Shown here: in pieces, positions 51,338 through 60,514 of the stretch | Position numbering within the stretch: position 1 is the stretch's first letter | How the letters are laid out: each line of letters opens with the position of its first letter | Source of the DNA: Methylobacillus flagellatus_A | GTDB taxonomy: Bacteria; Pseudomonadota; Gammaproteobacteria; Burkholderiales; Methylophilaceae | Direction: 5' to 3' (one strand) | DNA: 64,000 bases | Assembly: GCF_031344055.1 (NCBI RefSeq) | Contig: NZ_JADBEN010000005.1 | Made by a program: the position numbers and the translations under genes | The notes under the pieces: generated by a model | What the model was told of the DNA's origin: nothing | What the model saw: the letters and a program-made list of their open reading frames with translations, nothing else | The model's database searches: none

Positions 51338-53032
51338 CTAGGCTGGCTCCTGCCAATGCTGCAGGCATAGTTGTACGGACTGCGCGCCGCGAAACTCGTT
51401 CACTTGCATTTGATAGACCGCATGCACCCGCTCGGGCAGGAACTGCTCCTGCCTGAAAAAGATGGCATCAAACACCTGTCCGGATTTTTCCAGGCTCAGC
51501 TTGAGATGCCGCTCCCCGACAATGCGCTGGTTGACGACGCGGAACTCGTCCAGGAATAACGGCGGCGGAAATCCCTGCCCCCATACCTGGCGCTCCAACG
51601 CATACGCCATGTCCAGCCCGGCATCCTCTACGGACAATGAGCCGTCGACCTCGATCACGGCCTCTAGCTGCTGCTGGGTCAACAGGCTAGCGACCACTTG
51701 CTCAAATGCCGCATCGAAGCGCGGAAAATCCTGTTCGCGTATGCTCAAGCCCGCCGCCATGGCATGCCCGCCGAATTTCAGCAGCAAGCCGGGCTCGCGC
51801 TTGGAAAGCAAGTCCAGCGCATCGCGCAGGTGCAGGCCGGAAATCGAGCGCCCCGAGCCCTTGATGACGCCATCGCCTGCTGATGCGAATGCAATCACGG
51901 GGCGATGAAAACGCTCCTTGATGCGGGAGGCCAGGATGCCGATCACGCCCTGGTGCCAGCCTTCCCGGAACAGGCTCAGGCTATAGCGTCCGGCAGCATC
52001 GATCTCGTCCAGCACCGCCAGGGCGTCATCCTGCATATCGGCCTCGATATTTCGCCGCTCCTGGTTCAGCTCATGCAGTTGCTGCGCCATCTGCCGGGCC
52101 GATGCCATATCCGGCGCCAACAGGCAGGCGATGCCCAGCGTCATGTCGTCAAGACGCCCCGCCGCGTTCAGGCGCGGGCCGATACTGAAGCCAAGATCCT
52201 GCGGACTGGCCTTGGCATGGCCGCGCCCCGCCACCTCGAACAAGGCCAGCACGCCGGGGCTGCATTTGCCCGCGCGGATGCGGCGGAGGCCCTGCTCGAC
52301 CAGGATGCGGTTGTTGTCGTCCAGCCGCACCAGGTCGGCCACGGTGCCCAGCGCCACCAGGTCCAGCAGCTCGGTCAGGTTGGGTTCGGAACCTGCATCA
52401 AACGCCCCTCTCCGGCGTAGCTCGGCGCGCAGCGCAAGCAGGACATAAAACATCACGCCGACACCCGCCAGGTTTTTGCTGGGAAAATCGCATCCGTATT
52501 GATTCGGGTTGACGATGCATGCCGCCCGGGGAGTCTCATCTCCGGGCAAGTGGTGGTCGGTCACGAGTACAGGAATGCCAAGCTTACCGGCCGCCTCCAC
52601 CCCGTCGACACTGGCAATACCGTTATCCACGGTCAGGATCAGGTCAGGATGATGGCCGGCGGCCAATGCCACGATTTCCGGCGTCAAGCCGTAGCCGTAT
52701 TCGAAACGGTTCGGCACGAGAAAATCCACGGCAGCGCCCATGCTGCGCAAGCCCTTGACGGCCACCGCCGTGGCGGTGGCGCCGTCAGCGTCGTAGTCGC
52801 CCACCACCATGATGCGCTTGCCTGCCGCAATGGCATCTGCCAGCAGGGCCGCCATTTCGGGGTTGCCTGTCAACGTTTCCGGCGGGATCAGGCGAGCCAG
52901 GCTTGCCTCCATCTGTCCGATATCCCGCACCCCACGCGCGGCAAGCAAGCGAGCCATGGTGGGGCGTACGCCCGCCTCGACCAATGCCTCATAGGCATCC
53001 TTCTCGATATTTCTTTGTATGATCTGAACCAT
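51338..53032 (-). CDS. recJ: Single-stranded-DNA-specific exonuclease RecJ
   Basis: A 564-residue protein. I chose ATG 53032, which overlaps the upstream stop by one base (TGATG). DHH phosphoesterase motifs are VVGDYDADGAT (about 77-87), TVDNG and VTDHHLPGD (about 157-165), and a DHHA1 motif GGHAMAAG. A C-terminal OB-type domain follows. RecJ degrades single-stranded DNA 5' to 3' in recombination and mismatch repair. Confidence 0.95.
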   Translation of the reverse strand: MVQIIQRNIEKDAYEALVEAGVRPTMARLLAARGVRDIGQMEASLARLIPPETLTGNPEMAALLADAIAAGKRIMVVGDYDADGATATAVAVKGLRSMGAAVDFLVPNRFEYGYGLTPEIVALAAGHHPDLILTVDNGIASVDGVEAAGKLGIPVLVTDHHLPGDETPRAACIVNPNQYGCDFPSKNLAGVGVMFYVLLALRAELRRRGAFDAGSEPNLTELLDLVALGTVADLVRLDDNNRILVEQGLRRIRAGKCSPGVLALFEVAGRGHAKASPQDLGFSIGPRLNAAGRLDDMTLGIACLLAPDMASARQMAQQLHELNQERRNIEADMQDDALAVLDEIDAAGRYSLSLFREGWHQGVIGILASRIKERFHRPVIAFASAGDGVIKGSGRSISGLHLRDALDLLSKREPGLLLKFGGHAMAAGLSIREQDFPRFDAAFEQVVASLLTQQQLEAVIEVDGSLSVEDAGLDMAYALERQVWGQGFPPPLFLDEFRVVNQRIVGERHLKLSLEKSGQVFDAIFFRQEQFLPERVHAVYQMQVNEFRGAQSVQLCLQHWQEPA

Positions 53033-53976
53033 CAAAAATACTTTTCCAATGCTATAGGCTTGCGCCAGAACTTATACACATCGATTGGCTTGAGTCGCAA
53101 ATGCAGCATGCGATCAGACCAGGGGAAATATATGTCCAACTGCTGTATCTGCCGGGCTTTCAACGCCTGCCACAACAGTTCGCACCAGCCTGCCCCTAGC
53201 TCATCATACGAAGACTGCACGACGGCAGGCGCATGCGATTCGTGCAACAGCGCCTGCAAACCGGCAATGGCGGCATGCTGCAGGCCTGCGAGCTCCGCCA
53301 TGCCTCCCAGGCTGGCATCGCCGCTATAAACCTTGCACGGAGCCGCCTTGCTCTGGCTTGGCAGCACGCCGCCCCCATGCAGCCAGACACTGTTGACGGC
53401 AAGCTCGCCGCGCGCCTCCCTTGCCTGGTTAACCTCATGGCCGAACAACAGCATCTGCATTTCATTGAGCAATTGCCGCCAGTGCTGCGCCTCAACCCCT
53501 TGCGGCAGCCAGGGCGTAATGTCGCGCCCGGCGGCAACGCTGATCGAGGTGGTCGACAGTGCCGGCGCCGATTGCAGCTTGAGGTGCCAATGCCCTTGCG
53601 CTCCCGGCATGAACTCGAGTCCCTCCCCGGCAAAATGCCGGTTGAGACTGGTCCGCAATGCCTCGCTTTCCTCGAAGCCTAGGGCCAGCGGCGCCGGCTG
53701 AGCAAGCGAGAAAGAGTCCCGCTGCAGCATGAGGTGCACCGGGCTTGCCAGCATCCAGTACGCCCCCTCTACGGGCAACCGCTCACCCAGGCGCGCCAAT
53801 GCGGCGAGCGGCCAATCCTGCTGTTTTGCAATCCCGAACTGCTGGCACAGATAGGCCTCCCAGCCTGTCGCTAGCCATTGCACCCGGCCTCGCGCGAGCA
53901 GCCGCAGCAAGGCATCATCGGCCGCCATGGCAGCCCGGCTTTCGGCAGTATCGGAAAGAAAGATTTGCAATTTCAC
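53032..53976 (-). CDS. RpfE-type regulatory protein / phosphoglycerate mutase-like protein
   Basis: A 314-residue cytoplasmic protein with a GTG start at 53976. It matches the conserved family found next to recJ in many beta- and gammaproteobacteria, annotated as RpfE-like or as a cofactor-independent phosphoglycerate mutase homologue. Recognisable stretches are ARGRVQWLATGWEAYLCQQF and NSVWLHGGGVLP. I see no complete catalytic metal site, so mutase activity is doubtful. The stop overlaps the recJ start. Function remains unknown. Confidence 0.7.
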   Translation of the reverse strand: MKLQIFLSDTAESRAAMAADDALLRLLARGRVQWLATGWEAYLCQQFGIAKQQDWPLAALARLGERLPVEGAYWMLASPVHLMLQRDSFSLAQPAPLALGFEESEALRTSLNRHFAGEGLEFMPGAQGHWHLKLQSAPALSTTSISVAAGRDITPWLPQGVEAQHWRQLLNEMQMLLFGHEVNQAREARGELAVNSVWLHGGGVLPSQSKAAPCKVYSGDASLGGMAELAGLQHAAIAGLQALLHESHAPAVVQSSYDELGAGWCELLWQALKARQIQQLDIYFPWSDRMLHLRLKPIDVYKFWRKPIALEKYF

Positions 53977-54048
53977 ACAGATGTCACTTTGTCATGAAGC
54001 AGGTTGAGCGCTAAGATAGAAGGACATTCTCCGCTTAGCAACAAGGTT

Positions 54049-54501
54049 ATGGATATTATTTTATGGCGTCACGCCGAAGCCGAAGAAGGCTCTCCCGATC
54101 TTGCACGCGAGCTTACCCCGAAAGGGGAGCAACAGGCGGCAAAAATGGCAGCCTGGCTGAAACAGCACATGCCAGCCGATACCCGCATTCTTGTGAGCCC
54201 CGCCAGACGCACGCAACAGACAGCCAGCGCCCTGGGGCTGGAGTTTACCACTTTGGACGAACTTGCCCCGGGTTCGTCGCCCCAGGTATTGCTCGATGCG
54301 GCAGGCTGGCCGCTGGGCAAAGACAGCGTGCTCATCATAGGCCACCAGCCGACGCTGGGTATGGCCGCGGCCTATGCCATGACGCGCCGCATGCAGTATT
54401 GGAGCATCAAGAAAGGGGCTGTCTGGTGGATCGCCAACCGCCGCCGCGGCGAGGAAGAACAAACCATACTGCGCGCCATGGTGACGCCAGAACTGATTTG
54501 A
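54049..54501 (+). CDS. sixA: SixA-type phosphohistidine phosphatase
   Basis: A 150-residue histidine-phosphatase-fold protein. The catalytic motif LWRHAEAE (Arg7-His8) is at the N-terminus, SPARRTQQTA follows, and IGHQPTLG contains the second His. SixA removes phosphate from histidine in phosphotransfer proteins, including nitrogen-PTS components. AAGG lies just before the ATG, closer than usual. It is followed at 43 nt by a ParA-like ATPase. Confidence 0.88.
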   Translation: MDIILWRHAEAEEGSPDLARELTPKGEQQAAKMAAWLKQHMPADTRILVSPARRTQQTASALGLEFTTLDELAPGSSPQVLLDAAGWPLGKDSVLIIGHQPTLGMAAAYAMTRRMQYWSIKKGAVWWIANRRRGEEEQTILRAMVTPELI

Positions 54502-54544
54502 TGAAGATGCCCCCCACCCCGATCCAACACTCCCGGGAGAGCAT

Positions 54545-55177
54545 GTGAGCACCGTCCTGATTGCAAACCCCAAGGGAGGAAGCGGCAAGACTACGCTTGC
54601 GACCAACCTGGCCGGCTATTTTGCCAGCAGGGGCAGGCATGTGGTGCTTTCAGACATGGATCGGCAGCGCTCCGCACTGCAATGGCTGGAGCGCAGGCCG
54701 TACAAGCTGCCATTGATCCATGGCCAGGACGGCCGCGGCAAATACACCAACAGCCTCAGCGCCGACTGGACCATTGTCGACTCCCCTGCGGGATTGCGCG
54801 GCGACAAACTGAGCCAGGCCGTCAAGGATGCCGATTTCATCCTCGTCCCCATGCAGCCGTCCGCTTTCGACATAGGAGCGACACGGGATTTCCTGCAAGT
54901 GCTGCAGGAAGAGAAATCCGTGCGCAAAGGCCGCACTTTCGTCGCGATGGTCGGCATGCGGGTGGACAACCGCACGCGCGCCGCATTGGCCTTGCAGGAT
55001 TTCCTCGCAAAATCGGGCTTCCCCTCCGTGTGCAACCTGCGCAATGCCCAGGTATACGCCCTCGCAGCAGAGCAAGGCGCCAGCCTGTTCGACATCCGCC
55101 CATCCCAGGTCAGCCGCGATTTGCAGCAGTGGGCTCCGCTGCTGCACTGGTTGGTCAACGCCAACAAGCAAAAATAA
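54545..55177 (+). CDS. Orphan ParA-family ATPase
   Basis: A 210-residue protein with a GTG start at 54545 preceded by GGGAGAG. The deviant Walker A is KGGSGKTT (10-17), the signature Lys being near the start, followed by LSDMDRQRS (Walker A') and WTIVDSPAG (Walker B). There is no partner ParB nearby. Such single ParA/MinD-like ATPases position cellular cargo such as granules or clusters. Its operon partners (SixA and CYTH/CHAD) suggest a link to polyphosphate, which is inference. Confidence 0.85.
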   Translation: MSTVLIANPKGGSGKTTLATNLAGYFASRGRHVVLSDMDRQRSALQWLERRPYKLPLIHGQDGRGKYTNSLSADWTIVDSPAGLRGDKLSQAVKDADFILVPMQPSAFDIGATRDFLQVLQEEKSVRKGRTFVAMVGMRVDNRTRAALALQDFLAKSGFPSVCNLRNAQVYALAAEQGASLFDIRPSQVSRDLQQWAPLLHWLVNANKQK

Positions 55178-55192
55178 ACACCAGGAGGGAAT

Positions 55193-56677
55193 ATGCCCAA
55201 CGAGATCGAGCTCAAGCTGCGCATTGCCAAGGAGGATATTCCCCGCCTGCGCCGGCATGCCGCCATCCGCAAGCACCTGGCAGAAAGAGCCGTCACGCGC
55301 CGCCTGGTGAGCACCTACTATGACACGCCTGACTTGCAGCTGCTCGACCAGCGCGTGAGCCTGCGGGTACGGCGCATGTCCGGCGGCTGGTTCCAGGCGG
55401 TCAAGGCGGCTGGCCATTCCCTCGCGGGACTGCACCAGCGCCTGGAGTGGGAGGACATCATCTCCAAGGGGGAGCCTGATTACACCAAGATCACGGATCC
55501 CAGCCTTACCCCTATTTTTGATGATGCGGCGCTCCGGCAGGCGTTGCTTCCCATCTTCACCACCGATATGCGGCGCACCGAATGGCAGCTGGATTACCAA
55601 GGCAGCCACATCGAGCTGTCGCTGGATGACGGTCTCTTGATCGCAAAGGACCAACGTCAGCCGCTCATCGAGATCGAACTGGAGCTGAAGGGCGGCAAGG
55701 TCGAGCACTTGTTCGCGCTCGCGCTCGAGCTGCAATCCGACATCCCGCTCACCATAGAAAACGTCAGCAAAGCCCAGCGCGGCTATGCCTATTACCGCGA
55801 TTTCCCGCAGCAGGCCTCCAAAGCCAAGCCTGCAGGCCTGACGCCCAAGGACAGCCCGGGAGAAGCCTTCGAGAAGGCGGGCTGGGAATGCCTGCGCCAG
55901 CTGCAAAGCAACCAGGCGATCGCAGTACAGGGCGACGACCCCGAAGGCGTGCACCAGATGCGGGTGGCGCTGCGCCGAATGAAAGTGGCATTGAAAGCCT
56001 TTGGCAGCCAAGACGATGTGCTCGGCGATGAAATCGACTGGCTCAATGATTTGCTCGCCAAGGCGCGCGACCTCGATGTGCTGCTGCATGAAACCCTGCC
56101 GGGCCTGAAGCTGCCCGCAGATGAACTTCAGCAGGCCCAAGCCCACGTTGCCCGCGCAAGAAGCCGGGCATACGGCGCGCTGCGCAACGGGCTAAGGCAA
56201 TCACGCTATCAACGCCTTCTGCTCACGCTGGGCCACCTGTTTGCTGTAGGTTTGCCCGCCAGCCGTCACGCCGTATCCAAGACCGCCGCATCGTATTTGC
56301 GCCGCACGCATAAAAAACTGCTCAAGCAAGGCAAGCGGCTCAACAAACTCTCTGTGGAGAAAAGGCACAAGCTGCGCATCCTGGCGCGCCGGTTGCGCTA
56401 CGCGGTCGAATTATTCAGCCCGCTTTATCCGGGCAAGAAAGCAGAAAAACAGACGGCAAAACTGTTGGATGCGCTAAGCGAAATTCAAGCCAGCCTCGGG
56501 GCGCTCAACGACCTTGCCGTCACCAGCCAGACCTTGGAGCGCATGAGCAAGCGCAATCCCGGCCTGCAACCCTCGTGGCTTGCCTGGCAGCATGCCGCGC
56601 GCAAACGGGAAAAGCGCCATATCGCAGGACTGCCGACGCTATGGAAGGCGTTTCAACGAGCCCCTGCAGCCTGGTAA
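55193..56677 (+). CDS. CYTH and CHAD domain protein
   Basis: A 494-residue protein. The CYTH domain (residues 1-200) begins with the ExExK motif EIELK and resembles triphosphate-tunnel enzymes, which cleave inorganic triphosphate. The CHAD domain (about 220-490) has conserved basic helices, with VHQMRVALRRMKVALKAF and HKLRILARRLRYAVELF. CHAD domains bind polyphosphate granules. It is 15 nt after the ParA gene and probably co-expressed with it. A polyphosphate role is likely but unproven. Confidence 0.9.
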   Translation: MPNEIELKLRIAKEDIPRLRRHAAIRKHLAERAVTRRLVSTYYDTPDLQLLDQRVSLRVRRMSGGWFQAVKAAGHSLAGLHQRLEWEDIISKGEPDYTKITDPSLTPIFDDAALRQALLPIFTTDMRRTEWQLDYQGSHIELSLDDGLLIAKDQRQPLIEIELELKGGKVEHLFALALELQSDIPLTIENVSKAQRGYAYYRDFPQQASKAKPAGLTPKDSPGEAFEKAGWECLRQLQSNQAIAVQGDDPEGVHQMRVALRRMKVALKAFGSQDDVLGDEIDWLNDLLAKARDLDVLLHETLPGLKLPADELQQAQAHVARARSRAYGALRNGLRQSRYQRLLLTLGHLFAVGLPASRHAVSKTAASYLRRTHKKLLKQGKRLNKLSVEKRHKLRILARRLRYAVELFSPLYPGKKAEKQTAKLLDALSEIQASLGALNDLAVTSQTLERMSKRNPGLQPSWLAWQHAARKREKRHIAGLPTLWKAFQRAPAAW

Positions 56678-56747
56678 AGGTGCCATGTCGGGCAAAATCC
56701 ACTAAACTCGCCTCCATTCTCTCAACTCCACATATACAGGGATCACA

Positions 56748-57116
56748 ATGAATCTGGAAAAAGTCATTTTCGGCTTCTTCATCGTACTGGCGATGACCCT
56801 TAACTTCGGTTTCTTCGTCGGGGGCAGCGGCAACCCCATCGAACACCATATCTATGAGCTGTATACCGCGATCGTGGTGAACCTGATCGCCACGGTGCTC
56901 AAGTTCGGCGACCGCTCGCAAATCGGCGCCATCCACCTGTCCACCAGCCTGGTCGCGGACCTGCAACTGATCGCGGCGGCCATCGTCTGGGTAGTCGCCA
57001 GCGCCGAAGAATCCGGCACCGCCGCGCGCGTCGTGTCGCTCAGCGGCGGCGCCCTGCTCGCCAATATCACCTCGGTTATCCTGCTGCTTGCGGAAACGAT
57101 TACGCTACGCCGGTAA
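56748..57116 (+). CDS. Small membrane protein adjacent to the K+ channel gene
   Basis: A 122-residue protein with three to four hydrophobic segments (VIFGFFIVLAMTLNFGFFVG, YTAIVVNLIATVLKF, LIAAAIVWVVASA, LLANITSVILLLAETITL). I do not recognise a motif; it may belong to a family of unknown function that pairs with ion channels. It ends 19 nt before the K+ channel gene, so it may be an accessory subunit. Confidence 0.65.
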   Translation: MNLEKVIFGFFIVLAMTLNFGFFVGGSGNPIEHHIYELYTAIVVNLIATVLKFGDRSQIGAIHLSTSLVADLQLIAAAIVWVVASAEESGTAARVVSLSGGALLANITSVILLLAETITLRR

Positions 57117-57135
57117 ATCCTGAGCGGAACCGCTT

Positions 57136-58860
57136 GTGAACAATATTTTCTTCCTGATCCTGCGGCGCATGCGCGCGCCGCTGATCACCGTGATTGTCAG
57201 CTACACCATTGCGATTGTCGGACTGACATTGATGCCTGGCATCGATAATCACGGCAATCCCTGGCATATGAGCCTGTTCGAGGCTTTTTATGTCATCAGC
57301 TATACGGCCACCACGATTGGCTTCGGCGAAGTCCCTTTCCCATATAGCGATTCGCAGCGGCTATGGATGACCTTCTCGATCTACTTCACGGTCATCCCCT
57401 GGTTTTACGCCATAGGTAAGATCATTTCACTGTTCCAGGACCCCGCGCTCAAGCAAGCGCTCACCACCAACAGTTTCGCCCGTGCCGTGGACCATCTGCA
57501 CGAGCCGTTCTTCATCGTCTCGGGCTACGGTGAAACCGGCAGCCTGCTGGTGAAGGCGCTGGACCACAAAGGCATACGCGTCGTGGTCACCGAAGTGGAC
57601 CAGGACCGCGTCAACGACCTGGAGCTCGAAGACTACCAGTTCGACATCCCGGTGCTCTGCGCCGACGCCAAGATGCCCGACACCTTGCTGCGGGCAGGCG
57701 TGCGCCATCCCATGTGCAAGGGCATCGCCGCGCTCACCGACAACGACCATGTCAACCTGGCGGTGGCGGTGGCGGCCAAGCTGCTCAATCCCGACCTCAT
57801 GGTGCTCGCCCGGGCGGAAGACGATGAAGTCGCCGCCAATATGGCCTCGTTCGGCACCGACCATATCCTCAACCCCTACACCTTGTTTGGCGACCAGCTC
57901 GGCATGGAGGTACACGCGATCGGGACTTACCTGCTGCACCAATGGCTGACCGGCGTGCCGGGCGATATCCTGACCCTGCCCAAGGTACCCCCCATCGGCA
58001 AATGGATCGTGTGCGGCTACGGGCGTTTCGGCAAGGCTGTGGTGGAAAACCTCGAGCGTGAGCAAATCACGACCGTCGTCATCGAGGCCGACCCCGAGCT
58101 CACGCACTGCGAAAACTGCATCGTCGGCAGCGGCACCGAAGCGTCGACGCTGAAAGCGGCAGGGATAGAAGATGCCGTGGGCATCATCGCCGGCACCAAC
58201 AATGACATCAACAACCTGTCGATCGTGATGACCGCGCAAAAGATGAACCCCAACCTGTTCGTCGTCGTGCGCAAGAACCGCCGCTTCAACGAGCCCCTGT
58301 TCGAGCACTTCAATGCCGATATCTCGATGGATCCCAGCGACATCATTGCGCATGAATGCCTGGCCCGCATGATCACCCCGATGATGACGCATTTCCTGCA
58401 GCTGGTACGCACGCAGGATAACAGCTGGGCCAACCAATTGATCAGCCGCCTGGTGGGCGTAGTGGGCGAGAACGTACCAGATGCCTGGGGCGTGACCGTG
58501 GATGCGGAACACAGCCCCGCTGTCGCCAACCTGATTTCCTGGGGACTGCCCGTGACGCTCGATGCATTGACGCGCGACCCCGGCAACCGCACGCAGAAGC
58601 TGGACCTGGTTCCTCTCATGCTGGTACGCAGCGGCCAATACACCCTGCTGCCGGAAGTCACCGAACAGTTGCACGTTGGCGACCGCTTGCTATTCTGCGG
58701 CAGCGCCATGGCCAAGAGCGTGCAGCCGATCACCCTGAGCAACCACAAGACCCTCACGTGGATCATCAATGGCCGCGAAATTGCCGACGGCTGGCTCTGG
58801 CGCTGGGTGACGCGCAAGCTCACCCGCTTGCGCAAGTTGCGCAAACAAGCACAGCAGTAA
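57136..58860 (+). CDS. RCK-domain potassium channel
   Basis: A 574-residue protein with a GTG start at 57136. Two N-terminal helices flank a pore loop with filter TTIGFGE (59-65), a variant of TVGYG. Two RCK/TrkA-N domains follow, each with a GxGxxG motif (VSGYGETGSLL near residue 130 and VCGYGRFGKAV near 300), and a TrkA-C-like tail. It is probably gated by a cytoplasmic nucleotide or calcium. It resembles Kch/MthK-type channels. It pairs with the small membrane protein upstream. Confidence 0.88.
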   Translation: MNNIFFLILRRMRAPLITVIVSYTIAIVGLTLMPGIDNHGNPWHMSLFEAFYVISYTATTIGFGEVPFPYSDSQRLWMTFSIYFTVIPWFYAIGKIISLFQDPALKQALTTNSFARAVDHLHEPFFIVSGYGETGSLLVKALDHKGIRVVVTEVDQDRVNDLELEDYQFDIPVLCADAKMPDTLLRAGVRHPMCKGIAALTDNDHVNLAVAVAAKLLNPDLMVLARAEDDEVAANMASFGTDHILNPYTLFGDQLGMEVHAIGTYLLHQWLTGVPGDILTLPKVPPIGKWIVCGYGRFGKAVVENLEREQITTVVIEADPELTHCENCIVGSGTEASTLKAAGIEDAVGIIAGTNNDINNLSIVMTAQKMNPNLFVVVRKNRRFNEPLFEHFNADISMDPSDIIAHECLARMITPMMTHFLQLVRTQDNSWANQLISRLVGVVGENVPDAWGVTVDAEHSPAVANLISWGLPVTLDALTRDPGNRTQKLDLVPLMLVRSGQYTLLPEVTEQLHVGDRLLFCGSAMAKSVQPITLSNHKTLTWIINGREIADGWLWRWVTRKLTRLRKLRKQAQQ

Positions 58861-58972
58861 TACACTGCTGGCGATAGCTTGTTCAACATCTCTTCATAGG
58901 ATATGTTGTCCCGGCCCTGAGATACCAGCATAGGTATCCGGCGAACCATCGGCACGATTTCAAGGGGGACGT

Positions 58973-60013
58973 ATGATCCGCAATCTCAGCGCTTTGGCAA
59001 TCAGCTCGCTGCTTCTCGCTTGCTCCACTCCCGTCACCAAGCAAACCGCTATCGACCAGCAGGTCAGCGAATCCGAAAAAGCCATCCAGCACGAGTTGGC
59101 CTTCCAGAACCAGGCGAAGCGGCACCTGCACGCCATGCGCGTCGCCTTGCCGATATTGCGAACCTCCGCCCCGCACTGCGGTAGCAACACTGCTCCCCAC
59201 CTTGGCTTCCTCGCATATTACCAGTCGCAGTTTCAAGGCGACGTGCAGCGCGCTGCGGTCAAACACTGGAACTTGACCGACGACTACAAAGTAGTGGAAA
59301 TCTTTGCCGGCAGCCCCGCCGAAAACGCCGGGTTGCAAAAAGGCGATGTGATCGTCCGCATCAACAACCAAACCGTCAGCAGCAAGCAGGCCGACCTCAA
59401 GGCATTGATTGCGGCGCCCCACACGCCAGGCCGGGAAATCGCCGTCGACATCCTGCGCGCCGGCGAGGCCCAGACCCTCCATATTCCCATGGACGTGGTA
59501 TGCAACTATCCCGTGACGGTGGTCACCGCGGACGATGTCAACGCTTATGCCGATGGCAAGGGGATTTACATCACCAGCGGCATGCTGCGCTTTACCGAAA
59601 ACGACGCTGAACTGGCCACCGTGATTGGGCATGAGCTTGCGCACAACCAGATGGACCACATGGGCAAGAAATCCAACAACCAATTGTTGGGCGTCATTCT
59701 GGGAGCGGTCGTGACTGCGGTGACCGGCGTCGATGTCACCAACCTGGGAGGCAACCTCGGCGCCGGGGCGTTCAGCCAGGACTTCGAGACGGAAGCCGAC
59801 TACGTCGGCATCTATGCCACCGCGCGCGCAGGCTACGATATCAGGAGCGCGCCCAACTTCTGGCGGCGCATGGGCGCCGAGCACCCGAAGGCGATCTCGC
59901 ATGGCGCGTCGCATCCCAATACCGCCAACCGTTACCTGGCGTTGGACAAGGCGGTCAAGGAAATCGATGAAAAACAGCTATTGGGACAAGCGCTGGTACC
60001 CAACCTGAAGTAA
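58973..60013 (+). CDS. M48 metallopeptidase lipoprotein with a PDZ domain
   Basis: A 346-residue lipoprotein; the lipobox LLLAC places the lipidated Cys at 17. A PDZ domain spans about residues 85-170 (EIFAGSPAENAGLQKGDVI). The peptidase motif is HELAH at 220-224, with a downstream Glu in FETEADYVG as the third zinc ligand. It is probably an envelope quality-control protease with substrate recognition by the PDZ domain. It stands alone, with a terminator-like hairpin after it. Confidence 0.88.
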   Translation: MIRNLSALAISSLLLACSTPVTKQTAIDQQVSESEKAIQHELAFQNQAKRHLHAMRVALPILRTSAPHCGSNTAPHLGFLAYYQSQFQGDVQRAAVKHWNLTDDYKVVEIFAGSPAENAGLQKGDVIVRINNQTVSSKQADLKALIAAPHTPGREIAVDILRAGEAQTLHIPMDVVCNYPVTVVTADDVNAYADGKGIYITSGMLRFTENDAELATVIGHELAHNQMDHMGKKSNNQLLGVILGAVVTAVTGVDVTNLGGNLGAGAFSQDFETEADYVGIYATARAGYDIRSAPNFWRRMGAEHPKAISHGASHPNTANRYLALDKAVKEIDEKQLLGQALVPNLK

Positions 60014-60037
60014 GCGAGGCGGATGAAACATGCTTGG

Positions 60038-60060
60038 CGCTGCCTGCTTGCATCGCAGCG
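60038..60060. terminator. Weak hairpin between convergent genes
   Basis: CGCTGC and GCAGCG form a 6-bp stem with an 11-nt loop in the space between the M48 peptidase and arfB. No clear T run follows. It may be a weak bidirectional terminator. Confidence 0.35.
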
Positions 60061-60096
60061 GCTAGCCAGTATATCTGCGTTAAGTTTGCCGCCCTT

Positions 60097-60504
60097 TTAT
60101 TGAATGACATTGCGCCGCAACGCCTTGCGCTCGGCATGGCGGCGCTTGCCTTCCAGCCGGCGCAGTTTCGAGCCCTTGGTCGGCTTGGTGGCAATGCGTG
60201 GCGCAGGCATCCTGGCTACGCTATTGACCAGCTCATGCAACCTAGCGAGCGCATCGGCACGATTCAACTCCTGGCTGCGATGCAGCTGGGCCTTGATGAT
60301 GATCACGCCATCCTTGGTGATCCTGTGGTCGCGCAAGCGCAACAGCCTGGCCTTGACCAGGTCGGGCAAAGAAGAGGCCTTGACGTCGTAGCGCAGGTGG
60401 ATGGCGCTCGACACCTTGTTCACGTTCTGGCCGCCCGCTCCTTGCGCCCGCACGGCGGTCAGCGTGATTTCATCGGGCTCCAGGTACAGTTCAGGCAAAT
60501 CCAT
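60097..60504 (-). CDS. arfB: Peptidyl-tRNA hydrolase ArfB, ribosome rescue
   Basis: A 135-residue protein. The catalytic GGQ is residues 24-26 in QGAGGQNVNK, and the C-terminus is a basic tail (KGSKLRRLEGKRRHAERK) that enters the empty mRNA channel. ArfB (YaeJ) releases stalled ribosomes on truncated mRNAs without needing tmRNA. It is 10 nt downstream of the aminopeptidase gene, so probably co-transcribed. Confidence 0.93.
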   Translation of the reverse strand: MDLPELYLEPDEITLTAVRAQGAGGQNVNKVSSAIHLRYDVKASSLPDLVKARLLRLRDHRITKDGVIIIKAQLHRSQELNRADALARLHELVNSVARMPAPRIATKPTKGSKLRRLEGKRRHAERKALRRNVIQ

Positions 60505-60514
60505 AACAAATCCG

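Noticed and set aside
57427..58674. A minus-strand frame of 415 codons opposite the K+ channel
   Set aside because: It has low-complexity His/Val/Gly composition and no ribosome site; the plus-strand channel is clearly the real gene.
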